From: Candidatus Kerfeldbacteria bacterium | GTDB lineage: Bacteria > Patescibacteriota > Patescibacteriia > Veblenbacterales > UBA10138 | NCBI GenBank assembly: GCA_016217875.1 | Contig: JACRFN010000056.1 | Span: 1 to 7,748 of the forward strand | Length of the DNA stretch: 7,748 bases | Reading direction: 5' to 3' | Shown here: positions 1-5,512 of the stretch, piece after piece | Position numbering within the stretch: the first letter of the stretch is position 1 | Layout of the letters: each line of letters opens with the position of its first letter | Notes under the pieces: generated by a model | The model's input: only the letters and a program-made list of their open reading frames with translations | Told to the model about the DNA's origin: nothing | Database searches by the model: none | Made by a program: the position numbers and the translations under genes

Positions 1-61
1 ATACCACCTAAACCTTAGCTCTCGAGGATAAGTTTTAGTATTCATAGTTAAGATGGTAAAT

Positions 62-114
62 AGTTAACACCTGTTACCTATCATACCTTAAAGTGTCACC
101 TCTAGGTGTTAACT
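62..114. repeat. Inverted repeat upstream of the 119-residue gene
   Basis: AGTTAACACCT at 62-72 is the exact reverse complement of AGGTGTTAACT at 104-114, with 31 nt between the arms. A smaller inverted pair, CACCT (97-101) and AGGTG (104-108), is nested at its right side. The right arm lies about 30 nt upstream of the predicted -10 element, so a repressor or activator site is possible. No protein family can be named from the sequence. Confidence 0.45.
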
Positions 115-139
115 GTACGTCAAGTAAACAAAAACCGTA

Positions 140-148
140 TGCTATAAT
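140..148 (+). promoter_or_regulatory. Extended -10 promoter element (TGCTATAAT)
   Basis: TGCTATAAT matches the bacterial extended -10 consensus TGnTATAAT exactly. No good -35 box is visible at the right distance, which is usual for extended -10 promoters. Transcription would start near 155, about 20 nt before the ATG at 177. No Shine-Dalgarno sequence lies in that short leader. Confidence 0.6.
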
Positions 149-176
149 TAAGCTATACCCCTAACCTCAAACTATT

Positions 177-536
177 ATGCCTAAGGAACAGCCCGACTCT
201 CAATCAATAAAAAAACTAGAAGACTATAAGGACTCTATATTATATAGAGTAATCCAAGATGATATTAGTAAGGGAGACCTAAAATCAGCTCTCAAACTTG
301 TTCACAGCCTTGGCCAGGCTGAATATATGAGTGGAAACGAATCAAGTATGCTCGATGTACTCATACAAGCGTATGAAAGTGGAGATACTTCACCCGCACT
401 AGTCGAACAATTTAGGAGTACTGTTGAAAAAATTTTTCAAGAACTTCAAAATAAAGGCCTTATACATCAAACGGGTAAGAGAACTATCGAGAGTGTCCCT
501 TTACCGCGCCCAGAAAATGATGAGCCTGTTGACTAG
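177..536 (+). CDS. Uncharacterised 119-residue soluble protein
   Basis: I do not recognise this protein. It is hydrophilic, has no signal peptide or membrane segment, and looks mostly helical: charged helices cover roughly residues 10-50 and 75-95, and the tail (about 105-119) is acidic and proline-containing. The pattern DLKSALKLVHSLGQAEY could be one helix-turn-helix or TPR-like hairpin, but this is weak. The ATG at 177 follows an extended -10 promoter by about 28 nt, and a strong terminator follows the stop by about 95 nt, so it appears to be a single-gene transcription unit. It is more AT-rich than the minus-strand genes and is the only gene on the plus strand. It is real by length, promoter and terminator context; its function is unknown. 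Confidence 0.65.
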   Translation: MPKEQPDSQSIKKLEDYKDSILYRVIQDDISKGDLKSALKLVHSLGQAEYMSGNESSMLDVLIQAYESGDTSPALVEQFRSTVEKIFQELQNKGLIHQTGKRTIESVPLPRPENDEPVD

Positions 537-630
537 CTATAAATGTAAGTTACCAGAACATGGAACGCTTGTACGATTGGGCTCAGGTGGGTACGCCAGT
601 GGAAATTACCGGCTAAATTTTGGGTAAAAT

Positions 631-670
631 ATTCAGGGGCGGTCGACTCAGTCGGCCTTCCCTGAATTTT
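631..670. terminator. Intrinsic, probably bidirectional, terminator between convergent genes
   Basis: An outer stem ATTCAGGG (631-638) pairs with CCCTGAAT (660-667). It encloses a second stem, GGTCGAC (641-647) with GTCGGCC (651-657), containing one G-U pair and a TCA loop. A short T run follows on the plus strand (667-670), and an A run precedes it (626-629), which reads as U's on the minus strand. It lies between the stop of the 119-residue gene (536) and the stop of the htrA-type gene (706), so it can end both transcripts. Confidence 0.8.
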
Positions 671-705
671 GAATTTCTGGCAGACGCCCAAACAAGGCCC
701 TCTAC

Positions 706-2049
706 TTACTTTTGTTCCTTATACTCTTCCAGCTTAATTGATACGTCCTGTTGCTTGCCTTTGTGATAAATCTTCAGCTTGACGCTCTCACCCGGGCTGA
801 ACCTGGACAACTGTTTAACCAGCGAGTGCTCTTGGTCAATCTTTTGCCCATTTATCTCCAGGATAATGTCATTCTCCACCAGGCCGGCTTTATCAGCCGG
901 GCTGCCGGGCACTACGGCCAACTCGCCTTCGTTTTTCCCTTGAATAATCAAGGCGCCGTAATTAACCTCCAGCTTATTGGCTCGGGCCAATTCGGGCGTA
1001 ACGATAACGTAACGAATTCCCAGATAAGGCCGCACTATCCGGCCGTACTTGGCAAAACTGTCTACCAGGCGCTTGGCTTCGTTAGAGGGAATAGCAAAAC
1101 CTATTAGCTGGCCCTCCTTGTTAACCGCCGTGTTAATGCCTATCACCTGCCCGGCTAAATTTATCAGCGGGCCGCCGGAGTTACCAGGGTTAATGGCGGC
1201 ATCGGTCTGGAAAACACCCTCCAGGCTTTCGGACGAGCCCTGGCCGTCGCCAGCCACCACATTACGGCCGATGCCGGAGATGACGCCCTTAGTCACGGTA
1301 TTACGATACTCACCCAAAGCATTGCCAATCGCTATCACGGTCTGGCCAATAGCAACATTGTCAGATTCGCCCAACTCTAGGCTAGGCAAACTTTTGTCTT
1401 GCACTTGCACCAAAGCCAGATCATTTACTGTGTCGCGGGCCACTACTTTGGCATCTAATCTTTTGCCGTCGTTGGTCAGTACGGTGTAATCGGCCTCCGT
1501 GTCTTCCACTACGTGACGATTAGTCAAAATCAAACCCTTGGCCTGATCAATGACAAAGCCGGTACCGCCGCCCACCTCTTGCTTGCCCGGCGGTTGCTGC
1601 TGTGATGGTCTTTGCTGGCCGCCAAAAAAGAAATTGAAGGGTGAGTTGGGACCAAAAAAGTTATCAAAGGGAAACGGATTCGGGCCGGTGAGATTATAAA
1701 TCTTTGACAGGTCCTTGGAGATAATGATACTGACCACTGAGGGCGCCATTTTTTTTACGACCTCGGTGGTGGCCGATTCCTCCTGCACGCTTAAGGTTTG
1801 GCTGGCTGGAGCGTTAACGGTATTGCCAGCCGCCGGGTTGTTGACGGAGGATACTAATCCTAACTGTTGCAACAAGGGCTGGCCCCACAGAATCGTGGCC
1901 GCGCCGCCCACCACGCCGGCCAATAGGGCGACGACAAAAATAATAGCAAAAAAACCGTTATTAGATGAGGTAGTAGGAGCTGCCAAGCGCCCTGGTTCGT
2001 CTAGAAGCATACCCAATATATCAATCCCAGTAGTAGAGCCGATGGACAT
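706..2049 (-). CDS. HtrA/DegP-type membrane-anchored serine protease with PDZ domain
   Basis: This is an envelope quality-control protease (MEROPS S1C) that degrades or refolds misfolded exported proteins. From the ATG at 2049 the 447 residues show a short cytoplasmic tail (1-31), one membrane segment (about 33-55), a low-complexity linker, the trypsin-like domain (about 90-325) and one PDZ domain (about 340-440). The catalytic triad is complete: His179 in LTNRHVVED, Asp210 in DTVNDLALV and Ser291 in GNSGGPL. A Pro/Gln/Phe-rich insert at about 122-158 matches the LA loop region of HtrA proteins. One PDZ domain and an N-terminal anchor resemble DegS or Gram-positive HtrA rather than two-PDZ DegP. 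The start is uncertain: ATG 2049 lies inside a strong hairpin, and an in-frame ATG at 2010 would give 434 residues and sits at the end of a structured leader shared with the upstream gene. The stop is followed by a terminator. Confidence 0.93.
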   Translation of the reverse strand: MSIGSTTGIDILGMLLDEPGRLAAPTTSSNNGFFAIIFVVALLAGVVGGAATILWGQPLLQQLGLVSSVNNPAAGNTVNAPASQTLSVQEESATTEVVKKMAPSVVSIIISKDLSKIYNLTGPNPFPFDNFFGPNSPFNFFFGGQQRPSQQQPPGKQEVGGGTGFVIDQAKGLILTNRHVVEDTEADYTVLTNDGKRLDAKVVARDTVNDLALVQVQDKSLPSLELGESDNVAIGQTVIAIGNALGEYRNTVTKGVISGIGRNVVAGDGQGSSESLEGVFQTDAAINPGNSGGPLINLAGQVIGINTAVNKEGQLIGFAIPSNEAKRLVDSFAKYGRIVRPYLGIRYVIVTPELARANKLEVNYGALIIQGKNEGELAVVPGSPADKAGLVENDIILEINGQKIDQEHSLVKQLSRFSPGESVKLKIYHKGKQQDVSIKLEEYKEQK

Positions 2050-2170
2050 CGGCTCACTACCGGACTTCGCTTCGCCACCTGGTTGGGGTAAGAAGCGGAA
2101 CGAATTAAGTGAGTGGAGTCCCGCACACCAGGCTTGGCATGGTTGTGCGGGATTGTATTACTGGGCATAG
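2007..2170 (-). promoter_or_regulatory. Structured leader A (terminal inverted repeat) of the htrA-type gene
   Basis: On the minus strand the 5' arm (2170-2149, beginning CTATGCCCAGTAATACAA) can pair with the 3' arm (2028-2007, containing TTGATATATTGGGTATGC). Of 22 positions 18 pair, including G-U pairs, with one symmetric 3x3 internal loop. Between the arms are a hairpin with stem TCCCGCACA/TGTGCGGGA (about 2119-2152), a GCTTCTTACC box (2096-2087) and a second hairpin at 2063-2027. A related element with the same end sequences and the same box precedes the neighbouring gene at 2694-2550. The start of leader A lies 20 nt after that gene's stop, so it may be transcribed by read-through. The 3' arm overlaps coding sequence if translation starts at 2049, but is untranslated if it starts at 2010. 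Confidence 0.5.
2027..2063 (-). promoter_or_regulatory. Hairpin enclosing the predicted ATG start of the htrA-type gene
   Basis: On the minus strand GAGCCGATG pairs perfectly with CATCGGCTC across a two-base turn (in practice a slightly wider loop). The stem extends through CCGGTAGT with ACTACTGG across one bulged T. The ATG at 2049-2047 is inside the stem. This hairpin is an insertion relative to the related leader upstream of the neighbouring gene. It either represses initiation at 2049 or indicates that the real start is the downstream ATG at 2010. Confidence 0.55.
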
Positions 2171-2190
2171 ACAATAAAAAATTAAATTTA

Positions 2191-2580
2191 TTATTGACCT
2201 AAAAGTTTTTGCAAATCACGCAGCTTGCCGCTTTTTTGCAAGTCTTCCAACTGCTTAAGCAAATCGCTGTTACCACCGCCCAGCAGCGGCAGGCTGGAAG
2301 ATGAGCCGTCGTTTTGCCCAAATAAGGATGAATACATGCCTAAGGCCGACTTTAAATATGGCTGAAGATAAAGAAAGCCCAAAACCAACGGCACCAAAAT
2401 AATAATTATCTTCAAAAAACCAAATACCTGGCCCCACAAAATGTAGCGCCTGGTTTTTTCGGTGGAGGTATAAATTTCCTTGGCGTATTTAAGATTCTCT
2501 TCCAACAACGACTTGACGTCTTGCGATTGCTCAAGTTGCGGGTCTATACGCATACCCAGTATATCAACTTCGCTCGCCAA
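2191..2580 (-). CDS. Small single-pass membrane protein upstream of htrA-type gene
   Basis: I cannot assign a function. The frame opens with TTG at 2580 (129 residues). An in-frame ATG at 2553 would give 120 residues starting MRIDPQ and is an equally good start. Visible parts: a shared N-terminal motif VDILGM, a charged helical segment (about 17-45), one membrane helix (about 52-72, rich in Ile/Leu/Val), a Gly/Ser loop (about 88-104) and an amphipathic helix at the C terminus (about 105-127, LLKQLEDLQKSGKLRDLQK). The layout (cytoplasmic helix, membrane span, YLQPYLK, then a flexible tail) resembles short membrane proteins I recall from Candidate Phyla Radiation genomes; that recollection is not a database result. 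It lies directly before the htrA-type gene in the same direction, 20 nt from that gene's leader, so co-transcription and a shared envelope role are plausible. Confidence 0.75.
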   Translation of the reverse strand: MASEVDILGMRIDPQLEQSQDVKSLLEENLKYAKEIYTSTEKTRRYILWGQVFGFLKIIIILVPLVLGFLYLQPYLKSALGMYSSLFGQNDGSSSSLPLLGGGNSDLLKQLEDLQKSGKLRDLQKLLGQ

Positions 2581-2694
2581 AACTAGGCGAGGTAAGAAGC
2601 TGTAGATTAATTATTAGAGATTGACTGAATATAAAGTAACTACTTGATACTTTGGCGAATACGAGCCTAAGCGAAGTTGTATTACGGGGCATAG
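2550..2694 (-). promoter_or_regulatory. Structured leader B (terminal inverted repeat) of the small membrane protein gene
   Basis: On the minus strand the 5' arm (2694-2670, CTATGCCCCGTAATACAACT...) and 3' arm (2574-2550, ending TTGATATACTGGGTATGC) pair at 20 of 25 positions. They share an uninterrupted CAACTTCGCT/AGCGAAGTTG helix and the same 3x3 internal loop as leader A. A small inner hairpin (CGCC/GGCG) places the TTG at 2580 in or beside its loop. The GCTTCTTACC box is at 2600-2591. The 5' arm begins about 8 nt after a TATAAT, so a transcript would start almost exactly at the arm. Compared with leader A, three adjacent pairs in the inner helix are changed on both sides. Confidence 0.5.
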
Positions 2695-2702
2695 CGATTT
2701 AC

Positions 2703-2708
2703 ATTATA
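2703..2708 (-). promoter_or_regulatory. -10 element (TATAAT) for the 2191-2580 and htrA-type genes
   Basis: TATAAT is read on the minus strand at 2708-2703. A start site 7-9 nt downstream falls at about 2696-2694, the first base of structured leader B. No good -35 hexamer is seen 16-18 nt upstream. It lies in the 63-nt gap after the stop of the gene at 2764. Confidence 0.5.
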
Positions 2709-2763
2709 CAGCAAACGCCCGCTCTCAGGCCAGAGACCGACTGACTTGGCCAGTAAAAACGCT

Positions 2764-3285
2764 CTATTGCCACCACCCCCGCAACCTTTGCCAAAGGCTG
2801 CGGTGCCGCCACTGTCTGAAGCCCAAAATCGCGCTGCCGGAAACCGTTAACAAGAGCAGGCCCCAGCCGAGATAACGCCACCAGGGCGTAGCGGCCGACC
2901 CGGTCACGACTAAAGACACCGGCACTTTAAGCCCGGAGCCGGCTTTAAAGCTGCGCGTATCTAAGGGGTAGCCTACGACCGACAGGCTGGTGGCCAAACG
3001 GCCCGAACCTTGCGGCTTAAGCCTGACTTTAACTATCTTTGATTCATGGGCCTCCAGGCGCACTTCCGCAGGCTCGAACTCAAACCAATCAGACAAATCA
3101 TCCGCGCTCACCGCAAACAGGCCGGGCTCGAGCGAAGGATTGGTTATTTGGATTTCTTGGACTACTTCCTGCCCCAGGCCGGCGGCTATCTCCAAGGACA
3201 GCGGCTTAACTCCTACCCCCACCGCCGCCACAGCGCTGGGGTAGACTAAGCCCAAGCCAAGAATAACCGCTAATAAAGCTTTCAT
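2764..3285 (-). CDS. Secreted Ig-like domain protein with C-terminal membrane anchor
   Basis: This 173-residue protein has a signal peptide (about 1-21, ending near SAVAAVG). A beta-sandwich of Ig-like type follows (about 24-128), with alternating hydrophobic strands such as VVQEIQITNPS and SKIVKVRLKPQG. A single membrane helix (about 136-156) and a basic, Trp-rich cytosolic tail (RQWRHRSLWQRLRGWW) complete it. The strand pattern resembles fibronectin-III, MSP or DUF916-type domains; I cannot name the exact family. ATG 3285 lies 3 nt after the stop of the transcobalamin-like gene, so the two are translationally close and share one transcript behind the cobalamin riboswitch. The likely role is to anchor or dock the secreted protein at the membrane; this is inferred from gene order and topology. 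The Ig-like fold recalls the last domain of its neighbour. Confidence 0.8.
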   Translation of the reverse strand: MKALLAVILGLGLVYPSAVAAVGVGVKPLSLEIAAGLGQEVVQEIQITNPSLEPGLFAVSADDLSDWFEFEPAEVRLEAHESKIVKVRLKPQGSGRLATSLSVVGYPLDTRSFKAGSGLKVPVSLVVTGSAATPWWRYLGWGLLLLTVSGSAILGFRQWRHRSLWQRLRGWWQ

Positions 3286-3288
3286 AAG

Positions 3289-5055
3289 CTATTGGCTAAC
3301 AGGCGCGGCCCAAAAAATAAGCGTGCCGGTTTTGCGACCTGAGCCTGAATAGCTCGAGGGTACTGGTATGCGCACCGCCACTGGCAAATTGGCGCTGGTG
3401 GAAATATTAGCCTGCCAGCTGTGCCAAGCCAACCGATTGAGCTGCAAATTATCCGTGAACACGCTGTCGCCCGACACCGAAGCTTCAAAATGCAAGGGCG
3501 TGGTGCTGGTGTTGGTGAGCGTGACTTGTTTTTCCACGGCTTGGCCAGGCTGCAAACTACCCAGGGCCAGCTGAGCCGAGGAAACGGTAAAGCTGGCGCT
3601 GCTGCCGCCAGGCAAGGTAACTGGATTATCAATCGTAACTTCCAAAGCCACGCTTTGGCTGTCGGCGCTACCTACCTGCACACCCAGACGCTCGGAGCGC
3701 ACGTAGCCTGTGCCCTCGGCCCACAATACTAAACTGCTGCTGACAGTTATGGTGACTTGGCCCTGGCTGTCGGTGGTCAGACTGGAACCTGCGCCTTTGA
3801 TGCTGGCGCCTGATACTTTTTGCCAAGCAACGCCGTCAGTGGATGATTCCACGGTGGCGGTAACAGTCTCGCCCGCCTGGGCCTGGCGGTTGGATAAACT
3901 AAGCCGCAACGGTTGCCAGGTGTATTCACCAAAATACCATAGCACCTCGTCGCCAGTCTGTAATTGGTAATCAGCCGCGCCAACTGAAGCCTGCTTGTAA
4001 TTCACCAGATACAACCAGCCTGACATACCAACGGCCTGATCAGTGTTGATTCTATCCAAATACGGCCCAAAAGACAGTTGTTGAATGTTGTAAGTGTAGC
4101 CGCAGCTTAAAGCCGCGTCTTTTATAAGCTGCAGCGCGTTGGGAGTGGTGATTTGCCCTTGGCAAATTGTACTGGTTGAACCCTCGATTCGAAATGACAC
4201 CGTAGCGCCGCTCGCGCCGGAGGCCGGCTTTACCGGATAATACTTATTAGACAAAGCCACCACGGCAAACGCCGTCATGCTTACTGAGCCTTGACTGTCA
4301 CTTGCCTGCCACTTGTATGAGCCATCCTGAAGCTGCAAGGTTTGCAAAAAAATAGCCGGCGTATTACTGCCTTTGGTCCAGGAGGTTGCGGCCTGGCCCA
4401 ATTTTTGTAGAGCTGACCAAACCCACGAAGTTGAACCTGAGTCAGAATCTGAGCCTGGAACATAAGCAAACCCGCCGTCAGCATTTTGGGCTGAGCGCAG
4501 ATAACTAAGGGCTGAGTCAACCACCGTGCCTGAAGTTACGCTTACCTCCCCCAGAGCCATTAAAACCGCAGCCGTGTCGTTGGTGTCGGAGCCTGAAGTC
4601 AGGCCATAGCCCCAGCCGCCGTCAGTTCCCTGGTGAGCTAAAAGATAAGCTTTAGCACCAGCCACTACAGTGTCGGATTCAGCCACGCCAGCTGAACGCA
4701 AGGCCATCAAGCCCCAGGCATCATCATTAAGCAAACCAGGTTCGCCGATTTGCCCAGCCTGGGCCAGAGCTTTCAGCCCGGCTACTAAATCCGTACCTGC
4801 AAAAGTAGCCGGATTTTCACCCACAGCCACAATAGCCAAAATGCGTTTGGCATAATCTGTGGCCAGCGTGCCGCTGAAAGTCTGTAAGTGTGTTTTGACT
4901 ACATTTGTTTCGCCTGAGGCCTTAAGCGCCATGGTAATCCACTCGTCCTGGGTTTGAGCTTTGAGATAAGTTACGGCGCTGGCCGCATCAGCCCGCACCA
5001 CCACGGGCGGCAAAATAAGGGCAAGACTAAGCACGAATATGAAAAATTTACGCAT
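3289..5055 (-). CDS. Secreted transcobalamin-like protein (helical toroid + DUF4430 + beta domains)
   Basis: Numbered from ATG 5055 (588 residues), the protein has a signal peptide (1 to about 22, cleavage near RADA). Residues about 25-275 form an alpha/alpha toroid of prenyltransferase/squalene-cyclase type, with QW-like repeat motifs HQGTDGGWGYG (141-151), AQNADGGFAY (189-198) and LQDGSYKW (242-249). Residues about 285-385 match DUF4430: the conserved GWLYLVNYK and QLQTGDEVLWYF strands are visible. Cys298 and Cys318 could form a disulfide. Two further beta-sandwich regions follow (about 386-465 and 468-588). Toroid followed by DUF4430 is the architecture of animal transcobalamin and intrinsic factor, which bind cobalamin between the two domains. 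There is no transmembrane anchor; the next gene, 3 nt away, supplies one. A TTG at 5061 would add two residues, but ATG gives a better signal peptide. A cobalamin riboswitch precedes it. Cobalamin binding is inferred; another ligand or a purely structural surface role remains possible. Confidence 0.88.
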   Translation of the reverse strand: MRKFFIFVLSLALILPPVVVRADAASAVTYLKAQTQDEWITMALKASGETNVVKTHLQTFSGTLATDYAKRILAIVAVGENPATFAGTDLVAGLKALAQAGQIGEPGLLNDDAWGLMALRSAGVAESDTVVAGAKAYLLAHQGTDGGWGYGLTSGSDTNDTAAVLMALGEVSVTSGTVVDSALSYLRSAQNADGGFAYVPGSDSDSGSTSWVWSALQKLGQAATSWTKGSNTPAIFLQTLQLQDGSYKWQASDSQGSVSMTAFAVVALSNKYYPVKPASGASGATVSFRIEGSTSTICQGQITTPNALQLIKDAALSCGYTYNIQQLSFGPYLDRINTDQAVGMSGWLYLVNYKQASVGAADYQLQTGDEVLWYFGEYTWQPLRLSLSNRQAQAGETVTATVESSTDGVAWQKVSGASIKGAGSSLTTDSQGQVTITVSSSLVLWAEGTGYVRSERLGVQVGSADSQSVALEVTIDNPVTLPGGSSASFTVSSAQLALGSLQPGQAVEKQVTLTNTSTTPLHFEASVSGDSVFTDNLQLNRLAWHSWQANISTSANLPVAVRIPVPSSYSGSGRKTGTLIFWAAPVSQ

Positions 5056-5079
5056 AAGCAATTCGTATTAAATTTGAGA

Positions 5080-5115
5080 TATTACTTTTACAGGCGGCCG
5101 CCTGTAAAAGTAATA
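5080..5115. repeat. Perfect 36-bp palindrome in the 5' leader of the transcobalamin-like gene
   Basis: The 18 bases TATTACTTTTACAGGCGG (5080-5097) are followed immediately by their exact reverse complement (5098-5115). The centre is CGGCCG within a NotI-type GCGGCCGC. In RNA it would fold into a stem of about 16 bp closed by a GGCC loop, ending about 25 nt before ATG 5055. There is no U tract on either side, so a plain intrinsic terminator is unlikely. Options are an mRNA-stabilising or translation-control hairpin, a dimeric protein-binding site or a repeat-element remnant. Confidence 0.85.
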
Positions 5116-5186
5116 CCAGGAAATTAGGATTTAAGATTTAGTATTATTTAGTATTATTAGTATTAAGGGTAAATTTGATGTTAAGC

Positions 5187-5214
5187 AAAATCCCCGCTTC
5201 GGGAGAAAGCGGGG
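5187..5214 (-). terminator. Terminator hairpin of the riboswitch expression platform
   Basis: On the minus strand CCCCGCTT (5214-5207) pairs with AAGCGGGG (5199-5192) across a 7-nt loop, followed by A and four U's (5190-5187). The stem is GC-rich and strong, but the U tract is short. An alternative pairing at 5243-5211 uses the same CCCC strand and would act as an antiterminator. It lies between the riboswitch aptamer and the transcobalamin-like gene, as expected for premature termination when cobalamin is plentiful. Confidence 0.65.
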
Positions 5215-5229
5215 CAGCATAGTAAAAAC

Positions 5230-5390
5230 TTATGCCACTCCCCTTTCTCGCGAAGGAAGTGTTGCGTATTACCAACTCCAGTAATCGGGCTCCTTTGAGC
5301 TTGCGCTCAAAGATACCGTAGCGGGACTGCGCCGGACTATCAGTCCGCCTTGGGCGGATGGGTCACCGGACTTCCCTGGTTTGTTGGCTT
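5230..5390 (-). promoter_or_regulatory. Cobalamin (B12) riboswitch
   Basis: The minus strand carries the ordered landmarks of the cobalamin aptamer. GCCAAC (5388-5383) closes with GTTGGT (5276-5271). Inside are AGGGAAGTCCGGTG (5377-5364) and AGTCCGGCGCAGTCCCGC (5338-5321) running into ACGGTA, with CCGG/CCGG pairing. Next comes a 7-bp hairpin with a GCAA tetraloop (5311-5294), then a B12 box starting AGCCCGATTACTGG (from 5291). An extra 15-nt hairpin (TCCGCC/GGCGGA, 5358-5344) is inserted in the normally short loop after GGTG. GTGGC (5238-5234) can pair with GCTAC (5322-5318), as expected for the L5-L13 kissing contact. These riboswitches normally switch off B12 uptake genes when cobalamin is present. 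The next gene in this direction is the transcobalamin-like gene. No confident promoter is visible in the AT-rich stretch 5391-5512. Confidence 0.9.
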
Positions 5391-5512
5391 AAATATTTAA
5401 ATGAACCAACTTTGCTCTTGAATAACCTAAACTAAATCAAAAACAGTCTTTATTGTTTCATTTTTATATAACATACCTAAACCTATAAACTGAATTGGTA
5501 TATTAACCTTTT

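Noticed and set aside
424..627. Open frame on the plus strand starting with lysine-rich sequence, overlapping the end of the 119-residue gene
   Set aside because: It overlaps the better-supported 177-536 gene in another frame, has no promoter or start context of its own and ends in noncoding-looking sequence before the terminator.
560..630. tRNA-like stretch with GGGCTCAGGTGGGTACGCC resembling a D-arm
   Set aside because: No T-arm (GTTCGA), no acceptor stem pairing and no anticodon stem can be formed around it.
751..1489. Long plus-strand open frames opposite the htrA-type gene
   Set aside because: They are antisense to a gene with a complete catalytic triad and PDZ domain; their translations lack coherent domain features.
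2007..2694. Interpretation of the two leaders as ordinary insertion-sequence or MITE copies
   Set aside because: No target-site duplication was seen and the inner parts of the arms differ between copies while staying complementary, which fits a maintained structure better. Not fully excluded.
2709..2763. Terminator after the Ig-like membrane protein gene
   Set aside because: Only short stems (CTCT/AGAG, GGCC/GGCC) can be drawn and no U tract follows, so no terminator is called.
3282..3983. Several open frames on both strands within the 3' half of the transcobalamin-like gene
   Set aside because: They are frame shadows of a GC-rich coding region; cysteine- and proline-rich, with no domain pattern.
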